Below are positions 1 through 8,119 of a stretch of DNA of 33,385 nt, in pieces. The notes beneath the pieces were generated by a model. The model was not told the origin of the DNA. It worked only from the letters and a program-made list of their open reading frames with translations, and did not search any database. The stretch is from Lachnospiraceae bacterium UBA7160 (GTDB taxonomy: Bacteria; Bacillota; Clostridia; Lachnospirales; Lachnospiraceae): NCBI GenBank assembly GCA_002491565.1, contig DKWE01000108.1:1-33385 (forward strand), written 5' to 3'. Numbering within the stretch: position 1 is the first letter of the stretch; every line of letters begins with the position of its first letter. The position numbers were made by a program, and so were the translations under genes.

Positions 1-788
1 ATCCCGATTGGCGTGTATTTCATTCCTTCCTCCAGCACCGCGATTTTATTTGCGTTGCCGCTGCCGCCGAAGGTGGATTGCCAGCTTTCGCGCACACGCT
101 GCGGGTCTTTGATTGTGCCGGGGTGTTCCAGCACACCGCCCGGTGCAGCGCCATTAGCGAAGAACTTTGCACCGTATTCCTCGCAGGCGATGGCCATGCC
201 GATGGCGTTCTTTGCCATGGCGATCGGTGAGTAACCGACGAGGCCGTCGAAGCCGAGACCGGGGATGTGCAGCACATCGCTGGGCTTCAGCGTGACTGTT
301 GAACCCTTCATGGTGGCTGCTTCATCGTTTGATCTCTGGTAGGTGTAATACAGCTGGCCTTTTTCGTCTCTGTCCACCGTCATCTTGTTTGGCATGAGCG
401 GGTACAGGGCGATGACTTCACCTTTGCCGTTGCGGATGATCTGTGCGTATGCGTTACCCCAGAGGAGCAGATGTGTCATAAGGGTTTCTCGGAACACAAA
501 CGAACTCATTTCGGGGTTCGGCTCATCGTGCAAAAGCAAGTACAGCGGATGGTCGATGGCTTTTTCCTTGCCGCCGTTCTTTGTGTACCTATATACATGT
601 AGCGGCAGGCCTGCGATGGCCTCGGCCAGTATTCTGACGCAGGAGTACACCGCTGTCATTTGCATAGCTGATCGTTCTGTGACGGTCTTGCCTGCAGTGG
701 TGCCGCCCATGTAGAAGGTGTATCCGCTGCCTGCGGTTCTGTTTTGGGGCTTATCTCTTGATCGGAATAGTCCAGAGAACATTCCCAT
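1..788 (-). CDS. Phage portal protein, HK97 type (partial, C-terminus off the window)
   Basis: The minus strand is open from an ATG at 788 to the window edge, giving 262 residues of the N-terminal part of a portal protein, the dodecameric ring at the capsid vertex through which DNA is packaged. Family hallmarks seen are the early helix with MTAVYSCVRILAEAIAGLPL, the PLYLLLHDEPNPEMSSF stretch, LLLWGNAYAQI, the PSDVLHIPG strand and the GYSPIAMAKNAIGMAIACEEYGAKFFANGA-like helix around residues 180-215 with its AAPGGVL turn. The start is supported by an AAAAGGAG ribosome site about ten bases upstream; a second ATG two codons later is possible. It lies 19 bases after terL, the usual order in HK97-like late operons. 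A protease and major capsid gene would be expected beyond the left edge. Confidence 0.93.
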   Translation of the reverse strand, partial: MGMFSGLFRSRDKPQNRTAGSGYTFYMGGTTAGKTVTERSAMQMTAVYSCVRILAEAIAGLPLHVYRYTKNGGKEKAIDHPLYLLLHDEPNPEMSSFVFRETLMTHLLLWGNAYAQIIRNGKGEVIALYPLMPNKMTVDRDEKGQLYYTYQRSNDEAATMKGSTVTLKPSDVLHIPGLGFDGLVGYSPIAMAKNAIGMAIACEEYGAKFFANGAAPGGVLEHPGTIKDPQRVRESWQSTFGGSGNANKIAVLEEGMKYTPIG

Positions 789-807
789 TTGTAAATCACG
801 CTCCTTT

Positions 808-2394
808 TCATATAAACAAAATGCCTCGGTCATCGTAGACCGAAGCACCTGTGCCTTGGTGGCGAATCGCTCTGTCCAGTGCCATGATCGTGGCAACCGC
901 ACCGTCGATTCGTTCAGTAGATTTTTCCTTGTCGGGCTTGATGTTGCCTGCGGGATCTGTGCGGACATAGATGTTATCCATCATCCAGCGCAGCGGCGCG
1001 TTGCCGCCGTGTGCGATCCTGCCCTCCAGCACCAGCTTCATTAGTTCCTTGGTGGGAGGCGACATATCCTTGAATCCCTGTCCGAATGGTACGATGGTAA
1101 ATCCTGCGCCTTCAAGATTCTGGCTCATCTGTACCGCGCCCCATCGGTCATAGGCGATTTCGCGGATGTTATATTTGGTACCGAGTTCTTCTATGAAGTC
1201 CTCGATGTATCCGTAGTGAATTACATTTCCCTCCGTGGTCATGATCGACCCTTGCTTTTCCCACACATCGTATGGTACATGATCGCGCCGTACCTGAAGC
1301 GCCAGCGTATCCTCTGGTACCCAGAAGTACGGGAGGATTACATATTTCTCATCATCGCTGCGTGGCGGGAACACCAACACGAAGGCCGTGATATCTGTAC
1401 TGCTGGAAAGGTCGAGGCCTGCATAACACTCGCGCCCGATCAGCATATCGGGATCTACCACGCTGTCGCATTTGTCCCATGCATCCATCGGCATCCAGCG
1501 CACCGACTGTTTGACCCACTGGTTGAGTCGCAGCTGTCGGAACAGGTTTTCCTCGGCTGGATTCTCCTTGGCGCTGTTGTATGCTGCGCGGATCTTATCC
1601 ACATCCACTGTAACATCCAGCGACGGATTGGCCTTATACCACACCCGCTCATCCGACCAGTCATCATCGTCTTCGATGCCGTATATCACGGGGTAGAAGG
1701 TCGGGTCGTGTTTGCGGCCTGCCATGATGTCTTTTGCCTTTTGATGTATCTCCCAGCAGATGCTGTTACGATCGGTGCCTGCTGTGGTGATCAAAAAGAA
1801 AAGCGGCTGCTTTCGCGCATCGCCAGAGCCGTGTGTCATAACATCATATAGCAGTCTGTTTGGCTGGGCGTGAAGTTCGTCGAACACCACGCCGTGAACA
1901 TTCAGACCGTGTTTTGTGTAACTTTCTGCCGATAGTACTTGGTAGAAGCTGTTGAGCGGGGTGTACACCAGTCGCTTCTGGGATAGCACCGGCTTGATGC
2001 GCTTCTTCAGTGCGGGGCATTGTTCGACCATCTGGCAGGCAACATCGAATACGATGGACGCCTGCTGCCTGTCTGCAGCGCAGCCGTAAACTTCAGCGCC
2101 CCATTCGCCGTCGCCAGCCAATAAATAAAGAGCGATCGCTGCTGCGAGTTCGCTCTTGCCTTGCTTTTTTGGTATTTCAACATACGCTGTGTTGTACTGC
2201 CGGTATCCGTTGGGCTTCACGGTACCAAATACATCACGCACGATGGTTTCCTGCCATGGGAGCAGTTCGAAGTTCTTACCATGCCATTCGCCCTTGGTGT
2301 GCTTCAACGCATTGATGAATGCGACTGCTCTATCTGCGAGGGAAGGATTGGTAATGATTTTCTTTTCGGGTACTATGATCTGTCCAGTGTCCAC
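808..2394 (-). CDS. terL: Terminase large subunit (TerL)
   Basis: This 528-residue protein is the ATPase/nuclease motor that cuts and packages phage DNA. The N-terminal ATPase domain shows YVEIPKKQGKSELAAA near residue 72 (Walker A-like GKSE), VVFDELHAQ near residue 170 (Walker B with catalytic Glu) and FFLITTAGTDR (motif III). The C-terminal RNase H-like nuclease has GLDLSSSTDITAF near residue 325, a later Asp in YDRWGA, and the terminal IDGAVATIMALDRA helix with the last metal-binding Asp. This is the HK97/phiC31-type terminase layout at typical length. It sits between five small genes and the portal gene. Unusually, the small subunit is about 6.6 kb upstream rather than adjacent. Confidence 0.95.
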   Translation of the reverse strand: MDTGQIIVPEKKIITNPSLADRAVAFINALKHTKGEWHGKNFELLPWQETIVRDVFGTVKPNGYRQYNTAYVEIPKKQGKSELAAAIALYLLAGDGEWGAEVYGCAADRQQASIVFDVACQMVEQCPALKKRIKPVLSQKRLVYTPLNSFYQVLSAESYTKHGLNVHGVVFDELHAQPNRLLYDVMTHGSGDARKQPLFFLITTAGTDRNSICWEIHQKAKDIMAGRKHDPTFYPVIYGIEDDDDWSDERVWYKANPSLDVTVDVDKIRAAYNSAKENPAEENLFRQLRLNQWVKQSVRWMPMDAWDKCDSVVDPDMLIGRECYAGLDLSSSTDITAFVLVFPPRSDDEKYVILPYFWVPEDTLALQVRRDHVPYDVWEKQGSIMTTEGNVIHYGYIEDFIEELGTKYNIREIAYDRWGAVQMSQNLEGAGFTIVPFGQGFKDMSPPTKELMKLVLEGRIAHGGNAPLRWMMDNIYVRTDPAGNIKPDKEKSTERIDGAVATIMALDRAIRHQGTGASVYDDRGILFI

Positions 2395-2451
2395 TGATTT
2401 CCTCCTCGCTGCAAAAAACGACAGTGCCTACGCGCTGCCGCCGTCATATTG

Positions 2452-2667
2452 TTATGTGCGTTTTCGTTTTAGTGTGACCTCCTCACCGATGATCTCCAGT
2501 GCTTCTTCGTAGCTCTGTGCTTCGAATACCCGATCGCGCAGGTTATTGAAGTCGGTATATCTGTGCTGCTTTCGCATGATCGCGCTGACCTCACCGAGTA
2601 TCCAGTAGATGTTGCCGGTGTGACCGTGGGGATCATACTCGACGATTGGCTTATCCTTTTTCTGCAT
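2452..2667 (-). CDS. Small hypothetical protein, 71 aa
   Basis: A short protein starting MQKKDKPIVEYDPHG; the ATG at 2667 is chosen over upstream in-frame codons because TAAGGAGGT lies just before it. It is acidic in the middle and ends in a basic KRKRT tail; no known domain is recognised. The sequence NIYWILGEVSAIMRKQ and FEAQSYEEALEIIGEEV suggests two helices. It is the last of five small genes before terL, spaced ten bases after its neighbour, so it is probably co-translated with them. Function unknown. Confidence 0.75.
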   Translation of the reverse strand: MQKKDKPIVEYDPHGHTGNIYWILGEVSAIMRKQHRYTDFNNLRDRVFEAQSYEEALEIIGEEVTLKRKRT

Positions 2668-2677
2668 GGCTACCTCC

Positions 2678-2959
2678 TTAGTATTCGCTGGCATACAAGA
2701 CCGTGGTAATCTTGGGATTTGCCAGTGCGTCATCGGTGATTACATACACGCGACCACGCGTCGTTTCGTAGGCGCCGAGGATGCGGCCGCCGTCTTTTTT
2801 GGCCTGTTCGTTACTTTCGCAGTCCTCTTTGCACAGGGTTCCCCAGTCATCGTTGATAAACTGATGAATAATGCTGCCGATTTCACTTGCGAAGCTAATG
2901 TCGCTGTCCATGTCGGTGGCGATGCCCGCCGTCATGTAGAATTCGATTTTCTTCTCCAT
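2678..2959 (-). CDS. Small acidic protein resembling the 'plasmid-related protein' family, 93 aa
   Basis: The protein starts MEKKIEFYMTAG and carries the pattern DDWGTLCKEDCESNEQA, then RILGAYETTRGRVYVITDD, and ends TTVLYASEY. That order (WG-LC-ED---NE, then an AY-T--G--W/YVIT strand and a TTVL-P/A-EY end) matches small proteins on plasmids and integrative elements usually named plasmid-related protein, whose biochemical role is unknown to me. Similarity is from memory of the pattern only. A GGAGGGCG ribosome site precedes the ATG. Its place in a cluster of small, well-translated genes in a phage late operon makes an accessory or anti-host role possible, but nothing in the sequence proves it. 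Confidence 0.75.
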   Translation of the reverse strand: MEKKIEFYMTAGIATDMDSDISFASEIGSIIHQFINDDWGTLCKEDCESNEQAKKDGGRILGAYETTRGRVYVITDDALANPKITTVLYASEY

Positions 2960-2971
2960 ACCGCGCCCTCC

Positions 2972-3196
2972 TTAATTGTAGTCCTTCATGAGGATGGCTA
3001 GCGCGAACTCAGTGTCTTCATCCACCGGCTTGATGTCCCAGCCGCGATCGTAGTTGCATACGATTTCGCCGCTGCGCTTGATCATCAGCTTGCTGATCCT
3101 GCCGCCGTCGATCCCGAACTGGCTGCCTTCGTCGAAGTGCTTAACCCAGTAGCGGTAGCCCTTCTTATTGATGATGATGGTGCCTTCTCTCCACAT
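2972..3196 (-). CDS. Small hypothetical protein, 74 aa
   Basis: Starts MWREGTIIINKKGYRYWVKHFDEGS; the ATG at 3196 is preferred over in-frame codons further upstream because AAGGAGGCAACGGAC lies directly before it and the upstream extension would overlap the previous gene. Predicted mostly beta (short alternating strands: TIIINKKGYRYWVKHF, ISKLMIKRSGEIVCNYD) followed by a helical end FALAILMKDYN. No recognised domain. It is one of a set of five small genes with near-perfect ribosome sites. Confidence 0.72.
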   Translation of the reverse strand: MWREGTIIINKKGYRYWVKHFDEGSQFGIDGGRISKLMIKRSGEIVCNYDRGWDIKPVDEDTEFALAILMKDYN

Positions 3197-3209
3197 GTCC
3201 GTTGCCTCC

Positions 3210-3521
3210 TTACCACTCGAATCCTGCGAAGGTTGCGATCTCACGCGCTGCGTTCATCGCTCTCTTGGGGCTGGTGTAGTCGCGGATGAATTTCGGATCG
3301 TCGCGGCCGTTGCGTCTTACCGCTGCCAGCACCGCTGTTCCGCAGAGCATCATGCGAATTTCAAGTGTGTCCTGCTGCTTGCCATGCCATGCGACCTCCA
3401 CCTCGCGCGTCCACTCTCTGTGGTACACGGTGTTCTGAGTGTCGGTGGTCTTTGCTGCTTCGGTGAAGCCGTTCTTCTCGATCAGCTCCATAAAGTCTTT
3501 CTGTGCTTTTTCCGGTGTCAT
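3210..3521 (-). CDS. Small hypothetical protein, 103 aa
   Basis: Starts MTPEKAQKDFMELIEKNGF. A GTG three codons upstream is in frame, but GAGGTGG sits at the right distance from the ATG at 3521, so the ATG is chosen. Composition is amphipathic with a central beta-like EVEVAWHGKQQDTLEIRMML segment and a C-terminal helix KRAMNAAREIATFAGFEW. No domain recognised. It begins ten bases after the stop of the preceding small gene. Confidence 0.72.
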   Translation of the reverse strand: MTPEKAQKDFMELIEKNGFTEAAKTTDTQNTVYHREWTREVEVAWHGKQQDTLEIRMMLCGTAVLAAVRRNGRDDPKFIRDYTSPKRAMNAAREIATFAGFEW

Positions 3522-3531
3522 GACCGCCACC

Positions 3532-3714
3532 TCACATTCTCACGATGGTGACGCTGTCATCCTGCGGATTCCATTTCACCGTGTATCGTGTTTCTTTGCC
3601 GCTCTTATCGCGGGTGATCACTCTGGTGTCGCCCTCGTATGCGCGGTACATTCTGCTGATCCGCTCACCAGCGGGGAGCTGCGCCTTGATCTGCTTTTCG
3701 TGTTTCTCTGTCAT
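3532..3714 (-). CDS. Small hypothetical protein, 60 aa
   Basis: Starts MTEKHEKQIKAQLPAGE at 3714, selected because AACAAGGAGGTCACTACC stands before it. The end, RVITRDKSGKETRYTVKWNPQDDSVTIVRM, looks like a small beta meander. No family recognised. It is the first of the five-gene small cluster and follows an 84-base gap after the upstream methyltransferase gene, the largest gap in this part of the operon. Confidence 0.68.
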   Translation of the reverse strand: MTEKHEKQIKAQLPAGERISRMYRAYEGDTRVITRDKSGKETRYTVKWNPQDDSVTIVRM

Positions 3715-3798
3715 GGTAGTGACCTCCTTGTTATTAGGGTAGGACAATTAAGCCAGAAAGAAGGGGTAAAGTCCAGACAAAAGAACGAGAATTAGCAT

Positions 3799-5103
3799 TT
3801 AAGTCACAACTATTTTTTGACCGTCTCGGATGACCTCCACCTGCGTTGCGCCGGTGAATTTCATGTACCGCTTGACGATCACATCGGCATACTTGGGATC
3901 CAGTTCCATGGTGTAACAACGCCTGCCGAGCTGCTGGCAGGTGATCAGCGTACTGCCGCTGCCACCGAAGGTGTCGAGGACGATATCGCCCTGTCGGCTG
4001 CTGTTCTTCACCAGTCTGGCAAGCAGCTTCAGCGGTTTCATTGTCGGGTGATCATCGTTGCGGGCGGGTTTGTCTTCATTCAGTATCGTGGTGGATACTT
4101 TGTCGCTGAATATGTCGCGGAGCAGCTGCCGCATCTCATCCTTCTTCAGCTTATTGATGTCGATGCGCTTATCCTCGATGACGGTGGCCTGTGTGCGGTC
4201 GTCTACGAAGTAATGCGCTGCGCCGTCTGTCCAGCCGTAGATGCATGCTTCGTGTTTCCACTGGTAGTCTTGGTGACCCATGGTGAAGCTGTTCTTATTC
4301 CAGATCAGCATCTGGCGCACCTTACCGAGCGCTGCGCTGCAGCTCCTGCGGAATGCGCCGCCTTCGGTTTCCGCATGCCAGATATAAAACGGAGCGCCGG
4401 GTTTCATCACCGCATGCATCTGCTTGAATGCTGCGGTCAGAAATGCCACGAACTGTTCTTCTGGCATATTGTCATTCTGGATGGTTTTACCGTTGCTGCC
4501 TTCATATGCGACATTGTAAGGCGGGTCGGTAATGCAGAGGTCTGCAACCGCTCCAGCCATGAGCGCAGCCACATCTTCGGCCTTGGTGCTGTCACCGCAA
4601 TACAGAACATGGTCACCCAGCAGCCAGCGATCTCCGGGCTTGCTGATCGGCGCTTCTTCCTGTGGTGCGACGGCGGGAGGTTCGTCTTCCACGATCTCCG
4701 ACTGGTCATCGAACATGTTGCTCATTTCCGAAACATCAAAGCCGGTGAGTGTTGCGTCGAAGCCACTTTCGTCCAAGTCCTTTAACAGAGCGGTCAATAA
4801 CGGCATATCCCAATCGCCGCTGATCTTGTTCAGCGCCACATTGAGGGCTTTTTCCTTCTGCTCATCGATGTCCAGCACCACGCAGTCTACCTCGGTGTAT
4901 CCAAGATGCTGCAGCACCTTCAGTCGCTGGTGTCCACCAACAACGATGCCGGTGCGCTGATTCCAGATGATCGGTTCTACATAACCGAATTCCTCAACGC
5001 TGCGTTTCAGTTTTTCGAATTCGGGATCTCCGGGCTGCAGGTCTTTTCTCGGATTGTATTTCGCGGGGAGCAGCCTGTCCACGCTGATCTTCCGTATCTC
5101 CAT
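3799..5103 (-). CDS. ParB-like nuclease domain fused to DNA methyltransferase (DPPY type)
   Basis: A 434-residue fusion. Residues 1-125 are a ParB/sulfiredoxin-like domain (YNPRKDLQPGD, VEPIIWN, VVGGHQRLKVLQ), often found joined to phage methyltransferases. From about residue 155 comes a class beta methyltransferase: GDHVLYCGDS, catalytic motif IV TDPPY near residues 192-196, HPTMKPLKLLARLV, and the SAM-binding motif I as LDTFGGSGST near the C-terminus. The DPPY motif normally indicates N6-adenine methylation. The chosen ATG (5103) overlaps the stop of the upstream SAM synthetase gene as TGATG, so the two are probably translationally coupled: the SAM maker feeds the SAM user. A paralogue with a different catalytic motif lies at 6812-8119. 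Confidence 0.9.
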   Translation of the reverse strand: MEIRKISVDRLLPAKYNPRKDLQPGDPEFEKLKRSVEEFGYVEPIIWNQRTGIVVGGHQRLKVLQHLGYTEVDCVVLDIDEQKEKALNVALNKISGDWDMPLLTALLKDLDESGFDATLTGFDVSEMSNMFDDQSEIVEDEPPAVAPQEEAPISKPGDRWLLGDHVLYCGDSTKAEDVAALMAGAVADLCITDPPYNVAYEGSNGKTIQNDNMPEEQFVAFLTAAFKQMHAVMKPGAPFYIWHAETEGGAFRRSCSAALGKVRQMLIWNKNSFTMGHQDYQWKHEACIYGWTDGAAHYFVDDRTQATVIEDKRIDINKLKKDEMRQLLRDIFSDKVSTTILNEDKPARNDDHPTMKPLKLLARLVKNSSRQGDIVLDTFGGSGSTLITCQQLGRRCYTMELDPKYADVIVKRYMKFTGATQVEVIRDGQKIVVT

Positions 5104-5888
5104 CACACAAGACCCCATTCCGCAAAGCTTTCAAAACCTCCGATGGCACGGATGTATTCACGGGCGATTCTCACGATCTCCGAGTATGGTCTGCCGTCGA
5201 TGGTGTCATCACCGATGGCGCAGCACAGTTCCACGGGTACGCCGTATTCCTGCGCCTTGAGCCAAGCGTAAATGTTCACGGACACATCGGCCTTGGACAA
5301 GTCTTTGCCGTGAAGGCCGCCACCTGTGACGGAGTCAGCCATATCCGATCCCAGCTTGCGGTTGGTTGCGCCGCTGTCCACATTGGTGCCGCCTGTCCAG
5401 TATCCAAGCGGGTTGATCTCTGCGTCGGGATATAACGCTGCGAGGTCAGTATCCACCGCGTTGCTCTGGCAGATGATGAGTCTGCTGCCGTCTGCGATGT
5501 ATTTGCCGTCGCACTGATACTGGCCGTAAATGATACGGGCGATATCGGACAGCCTGCGCTGCTCATCGGTTACGGGTACACCACGGAAGATGCCGTTGTC
5601 ACCACAGCGGATTTTCTTTGACTGGTTGCCAGCCAAGATGGGATCCTGCGCCGCTTCTTGATAATCGACCGCAATTCCGTCGCCTGCGATCCTGCTGACG
5701 ATTTCCTGCACATCCTCCAGCGCCAAGTGGGTGGAAGTCTCGGTGACGATATGGCAGATGCCGTGTCCGATCAACACCTCTACCGCGATCTTCGGGTTCT
5801 TTTCCTGTGTGTATGCCAAGTCTACAAGCGCTCCTGCGATGCGATCCGCGATCTTATCGGGGTGCGCGGGGTTTACTTTTTCAAACAT
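5103..5888 (-). CDS. Compact S-adenosylmethionine synthetase-like protein
   Basis: A 261-residue relative of MetK, which makes SAM from ATP and methionine. Motifs seen, in order: HPDK at residues 9-12 with IADRIAGALVDLAY; GDNGIFRG (the GDQG loop); GGTNVDSGATNRK (equivalent to the GD-GLTGRK loop) and GGGLHGKDLSKADVS (equivalent to GGAFSGKDPTKVD), followed by VPVELCCAIGD. The ATP/metal-binding residues are therefore kept although cellular enzymes have about 380-400 residues, so connecting segments are lost. The ATG at 5888 is chosen for its GGAGGAAGAATAAC leader. It sits between a sulfur-metabolism-like gene and a methyltransferase. It may be active or may be a SAM-binding derivative. Confidence 0.87.
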   Translation of the reverse strand: MFEKVNPAHPDKIADRIAGALVDLAYTQEKNPKIAVEVLIGHGICHIVTETSTHLALEDVQEIVSRIAGDGIAVDYQEAAQDPILAGNQSKKIRCGDNGIFRGVPVTDEQRRLSDIARIIYGQYQCDGKYIADGSRLIICQSNAVDTDLAALYPDAEINPLGYWTGGTNVDSGATNRKLGSDMADSVTGGGLHGKDLSKADVSVNIYAWLKAQEYGVPVELCCAIGDDTIDGRPYSEIVRIAREYIRAIGGFESFAEWGLV

Positions 5889-5889
5889 G

Positions 5890-6825
5890 TTATTCTTCCT
5901 CCAGTAAGTAGTTCTCGTATGGTATGCCCATGAATTCCAGCACCTCGCGCAGTCCCAATCCACCATCGTCGTATGGCTTCATGCAGTACCGCCACAGGTC
6001 TGGGTGTGTGCGCTGCAGCTTTTGGAAACGGTTTGGCTCCTTATCCAGATGCGCTCCGAACATGCAGAACACGCAGCCGGTGCGATCGTAGCCCATGTCG
6101 TATATCTTGCAGTATGGAAGGTTGAAGCGACGAATGTATTCCCACACATCGTCATCTGTCCAGATGCTCATGGGGGTGCATTGTGCCTTTTTGCCTTCCA
6201 AATTATAAAATCCGTACTGCAGGAATTTCTGGGCGCGGAGAGCGGACTCTGATGCTGTTGTTCCCATGATCGGGACGCGGCCGGTCTTCTTCACATATTC
6301 CGCGATGGGCTTGAGCTTCATTTCCTTGCAGCAGCCAGACCCAATATTGAATGGCGCGTTCAGCAGGTATTTCCATTGCTCTGATAACTTGAAGCGGGTG
6401 GGTGTGCCGTCGAGGTTTAGACCGTAGAACGCTTTCTGTATCGCGCCGCTGCTGGTACCGCTGCGAATGCGGTATATCCATTCGGCCTGCTCCTTTGACA
6501 CCACAGGGTATCCGCACTTTTTCAGCATCTCTCTGTGGTGCATCTTCGGAGTGACGATTGTGATATTATCGAAGGTCTGAACGAAGTCGCGTATCTCTGG
6601 GAACTCCAATCCTGTGTCGCTGTACAGCCCGACGAGGTCTGGGTATAGCTGGCGACATAGGTGTATCAGCACGGTGCTGTCTTTGCCGCCGCTGAACGAA
6701 ATGTAAATGCCATCGACGCCGAAGTGTTCCACGAACTCGCGGATTGCCTTCTGCGCGATGGCTATTTTCTCATCGAGCGGGAGCGCTTGTAAGCGATACA
6801 GTTCCTGCTTCTCAACCTTGGCCAT
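5890..6825 (-). CDS. Phage PAPS/APS reductase family protein with 4Fe-4S-type cysteines
   Basis: A 311-residue N-type ATP pyrophosphatase. The PP-loop SFSGGKDS is at residues 43-50, followed by the GLYSDTGLEFPE strand typical of PAPS reductases and DndC. A Cys-Cys pair (165-166) and a CVFC motif (251-254) reproduce the CC...CxxC pattern that binds a 4Fe-4S cluster in APS reductases and DndC. The family activates substrates by adenylation and moves sulfur; in phages the substrate is generally unknown. It begins 14 bases inside the upstream methyltransferase gene and ends just before the SAM synthetase. A role in DNA or tRNA thio-modification, or sulfur supply, is inference; no cysteine desulfurase or other Dnd partner is visible. 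Confidence 0.9.
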   Translation of the reverse strand: MAKVEKQELYRLQALPLDEKIAIAQKAIREFVEHFGVDGIYISFSGGKDSTVLIHLCRQLYPDLVGLYSDTGLEFPEIRDFVQTFDNITIVTPKMHHREMLKKCGYPVVSKEQAEWIYRIRSGTSSGAIQKAFYGLNLDGTPTRFKLSEQWKYLLNAPFNIGSGCCKEMKLKPIAEYVKKTGRVPIMGTTASESALRAQKFLQYGFYNLEGKKAQCTPMSIWTDDDVWEYIRRFNLPYCKIYDMGYDRTGCVFCMFGAHLDKEPNRFQKLQRTHPDLWRYCMKPYDDGGLGLREVLEFMGIPYENYLLEEE

Positions 6826-8119
6826 CCGAGGTGATCCTCTCGGCCTTCTGTCCAGTGAACTGTTCCCAGCGTTTTACCGCAAGGTCGCAATATTCGGGGC
6901 TGCGCTCCATTGCATAGCAGACGCGCTCCGACTGCTCACATGCAATGATGGTTGTGCCGCTGCCGCTGAAAGGTTCTACCACGATGTCGCCACGATCGGA
7001 GTGCATTTTGATGCATCGCCACGGTAGCTCCACAGGGAACATGGCCGGGTGATCCTTATTGGCGCGTACCGTGTTCATCTCCCAGATGCCAGCGTAACCC
7101 CAGTTCTTTCGTTCCTCCTTGGTCAGTCGCTTTACGAATTTGTATGCGTGACCAGCGAAGGCCGACAGCCACATGTACTCTTGATCGTTGTACTCCACAT
7201 CGCCGTTACGGCTGAACGCGCTGATGTATTCGTACTGCTGCACGGGTTTGTTGGTAACCAAGTGATAGGGTCCGACACCGAAGTTCATGCCTTGCTTCTT
7301 CCAAATGCGAATCCAGATGGGACGAAATCCGCACTTGCTGAACATGTCCACGCTATACACGCTGGTGGGTTCGATGAACTGTGTGCCGGTGGAGTAGAGG
7401 TCGCCAAGGTTCCAGCATACGATGCCTGCGTATTTGGTAAGGTTTTCGATCACGGGGCGCATGGTATCAAACCACGGGTCGATACCCTTGGTTTCGTAAT
7501 CCTTACCTACGCCATAGGGAGGTGAGGTTACACTCATCTGCGCTCTGTTGCCGTTCATGAGCTTGGCGAAGTCAGCGCTGCTGGTGCTGTCGCCGCACAT
7601 GAGACGGTGAACACCCAGCTTCCAGATGTCGCCGGTCTTTGTGATCGCGCCCTTGGCCTTGATCTCTTTGTGTTCTTCGTCCACATCGAAATCATCCTGC
7701 ACCGCTTCCTTGGAATAAAAAGCGTTCATGAGTTCATCGATCTCTGCCGCTTCAAAACCTGTGAGCGTAACATCGAATTCGCTGCCGTCCAGCTCGGTGA
7801 GCAATGCCGCCAACTTATCCTTATCCCATTCACCTTGGATTTTGTTCAGCGCTACATTAAGCGCCTTTTCGCGCTTTTCGTCCAGTTCAACAATGACGCA
7901 GGCAACCTCGGTGTGACCAAGATCCTTCAGCACCTGCAATCGCTGGTGGCCACCGACCACATTGCCAGTAGTCTTATTCCAGATGACCGGCTCCACATAG
8001 CCGAACTCTGTAATGCTGCGCTTGAGTTTTTCGTATTCCGCATCGCCGGGTTTCAGCTGCTTGCGGGGGTTGTATGCCGCCGCCTTCAGCTTATCGACGG
8101 ATACCTGTTGAATGTTCAT
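6812..8119 (-). CDS. ParB-like nuclease domain fused to DNA methyltransferase (SPPY type)
   Basis: A 435-residue paralogue of the protein at 3799-5103. The ParB part (YNPRKQLKPGD, VEPVIWN, VVGGHQRLQVLK, EKALNVALNKIQGEWD) is clearly similar along its length, but the methyltransferase half differs: motif IV is TSPPY in place of TDPPY, with VHRLMCGDS before it and VEPFSGSGTT as motif I near the C-terminus. SPPY is the form usual in N4-cytosine methyltransferases and some N6-adenine enzymes. The ATG at 8119 directly follows the stop of the radical SAM gene. The two fusion enzymes probably modify different bases or sequences, protecting phage DNA; specificity cannot be read from sequence. Confidence 0.9.
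   Translation of the reverse strand: MNIQQVSVDKLKAAAYNPRKQLKPGDAEYEKLKRSITEFGYVEPVIWNKTTGNVVGGHQRLQVLKDLGHTEVACVIVELDEKREKALNVALNKIQGEWDKDKLAALLTELDGSEFDVTLTGFEAAEIDELMNAFYSKEAVQDDFDVDEEHKEIKAKGAITKTGDIWKLGVHRLMCGDSTSSADFAKLMNGNRAQMSVTSPPYGVGKDYETKGIDPWFDTMRPVIENLTKYAGIVCWNLGDLYSTGTQFIEPTSVYSVDMFSKCGFRPIWIRIWKKQGMNFGVGPYHLVTNKPVQQYEYISAFSRNGDVEYNDQEYMWLSAFAGHAYKFVKRLTKEERKNWGYAGIWEMNTVRANKDHPAMFPVELPWRCIKMHSDRGDIVVEPFSGSGTTIIACEQSERVCYAMERSPEYCDLAVKRWEQFTGQKAERITSDGQG

Noticed and set aside
3817..4785. A 322-codon plus-strand frame opposite the DPPY methyltransferase
   Set aside because: Same reasons: antisense to a clearly real gene and no start signal.
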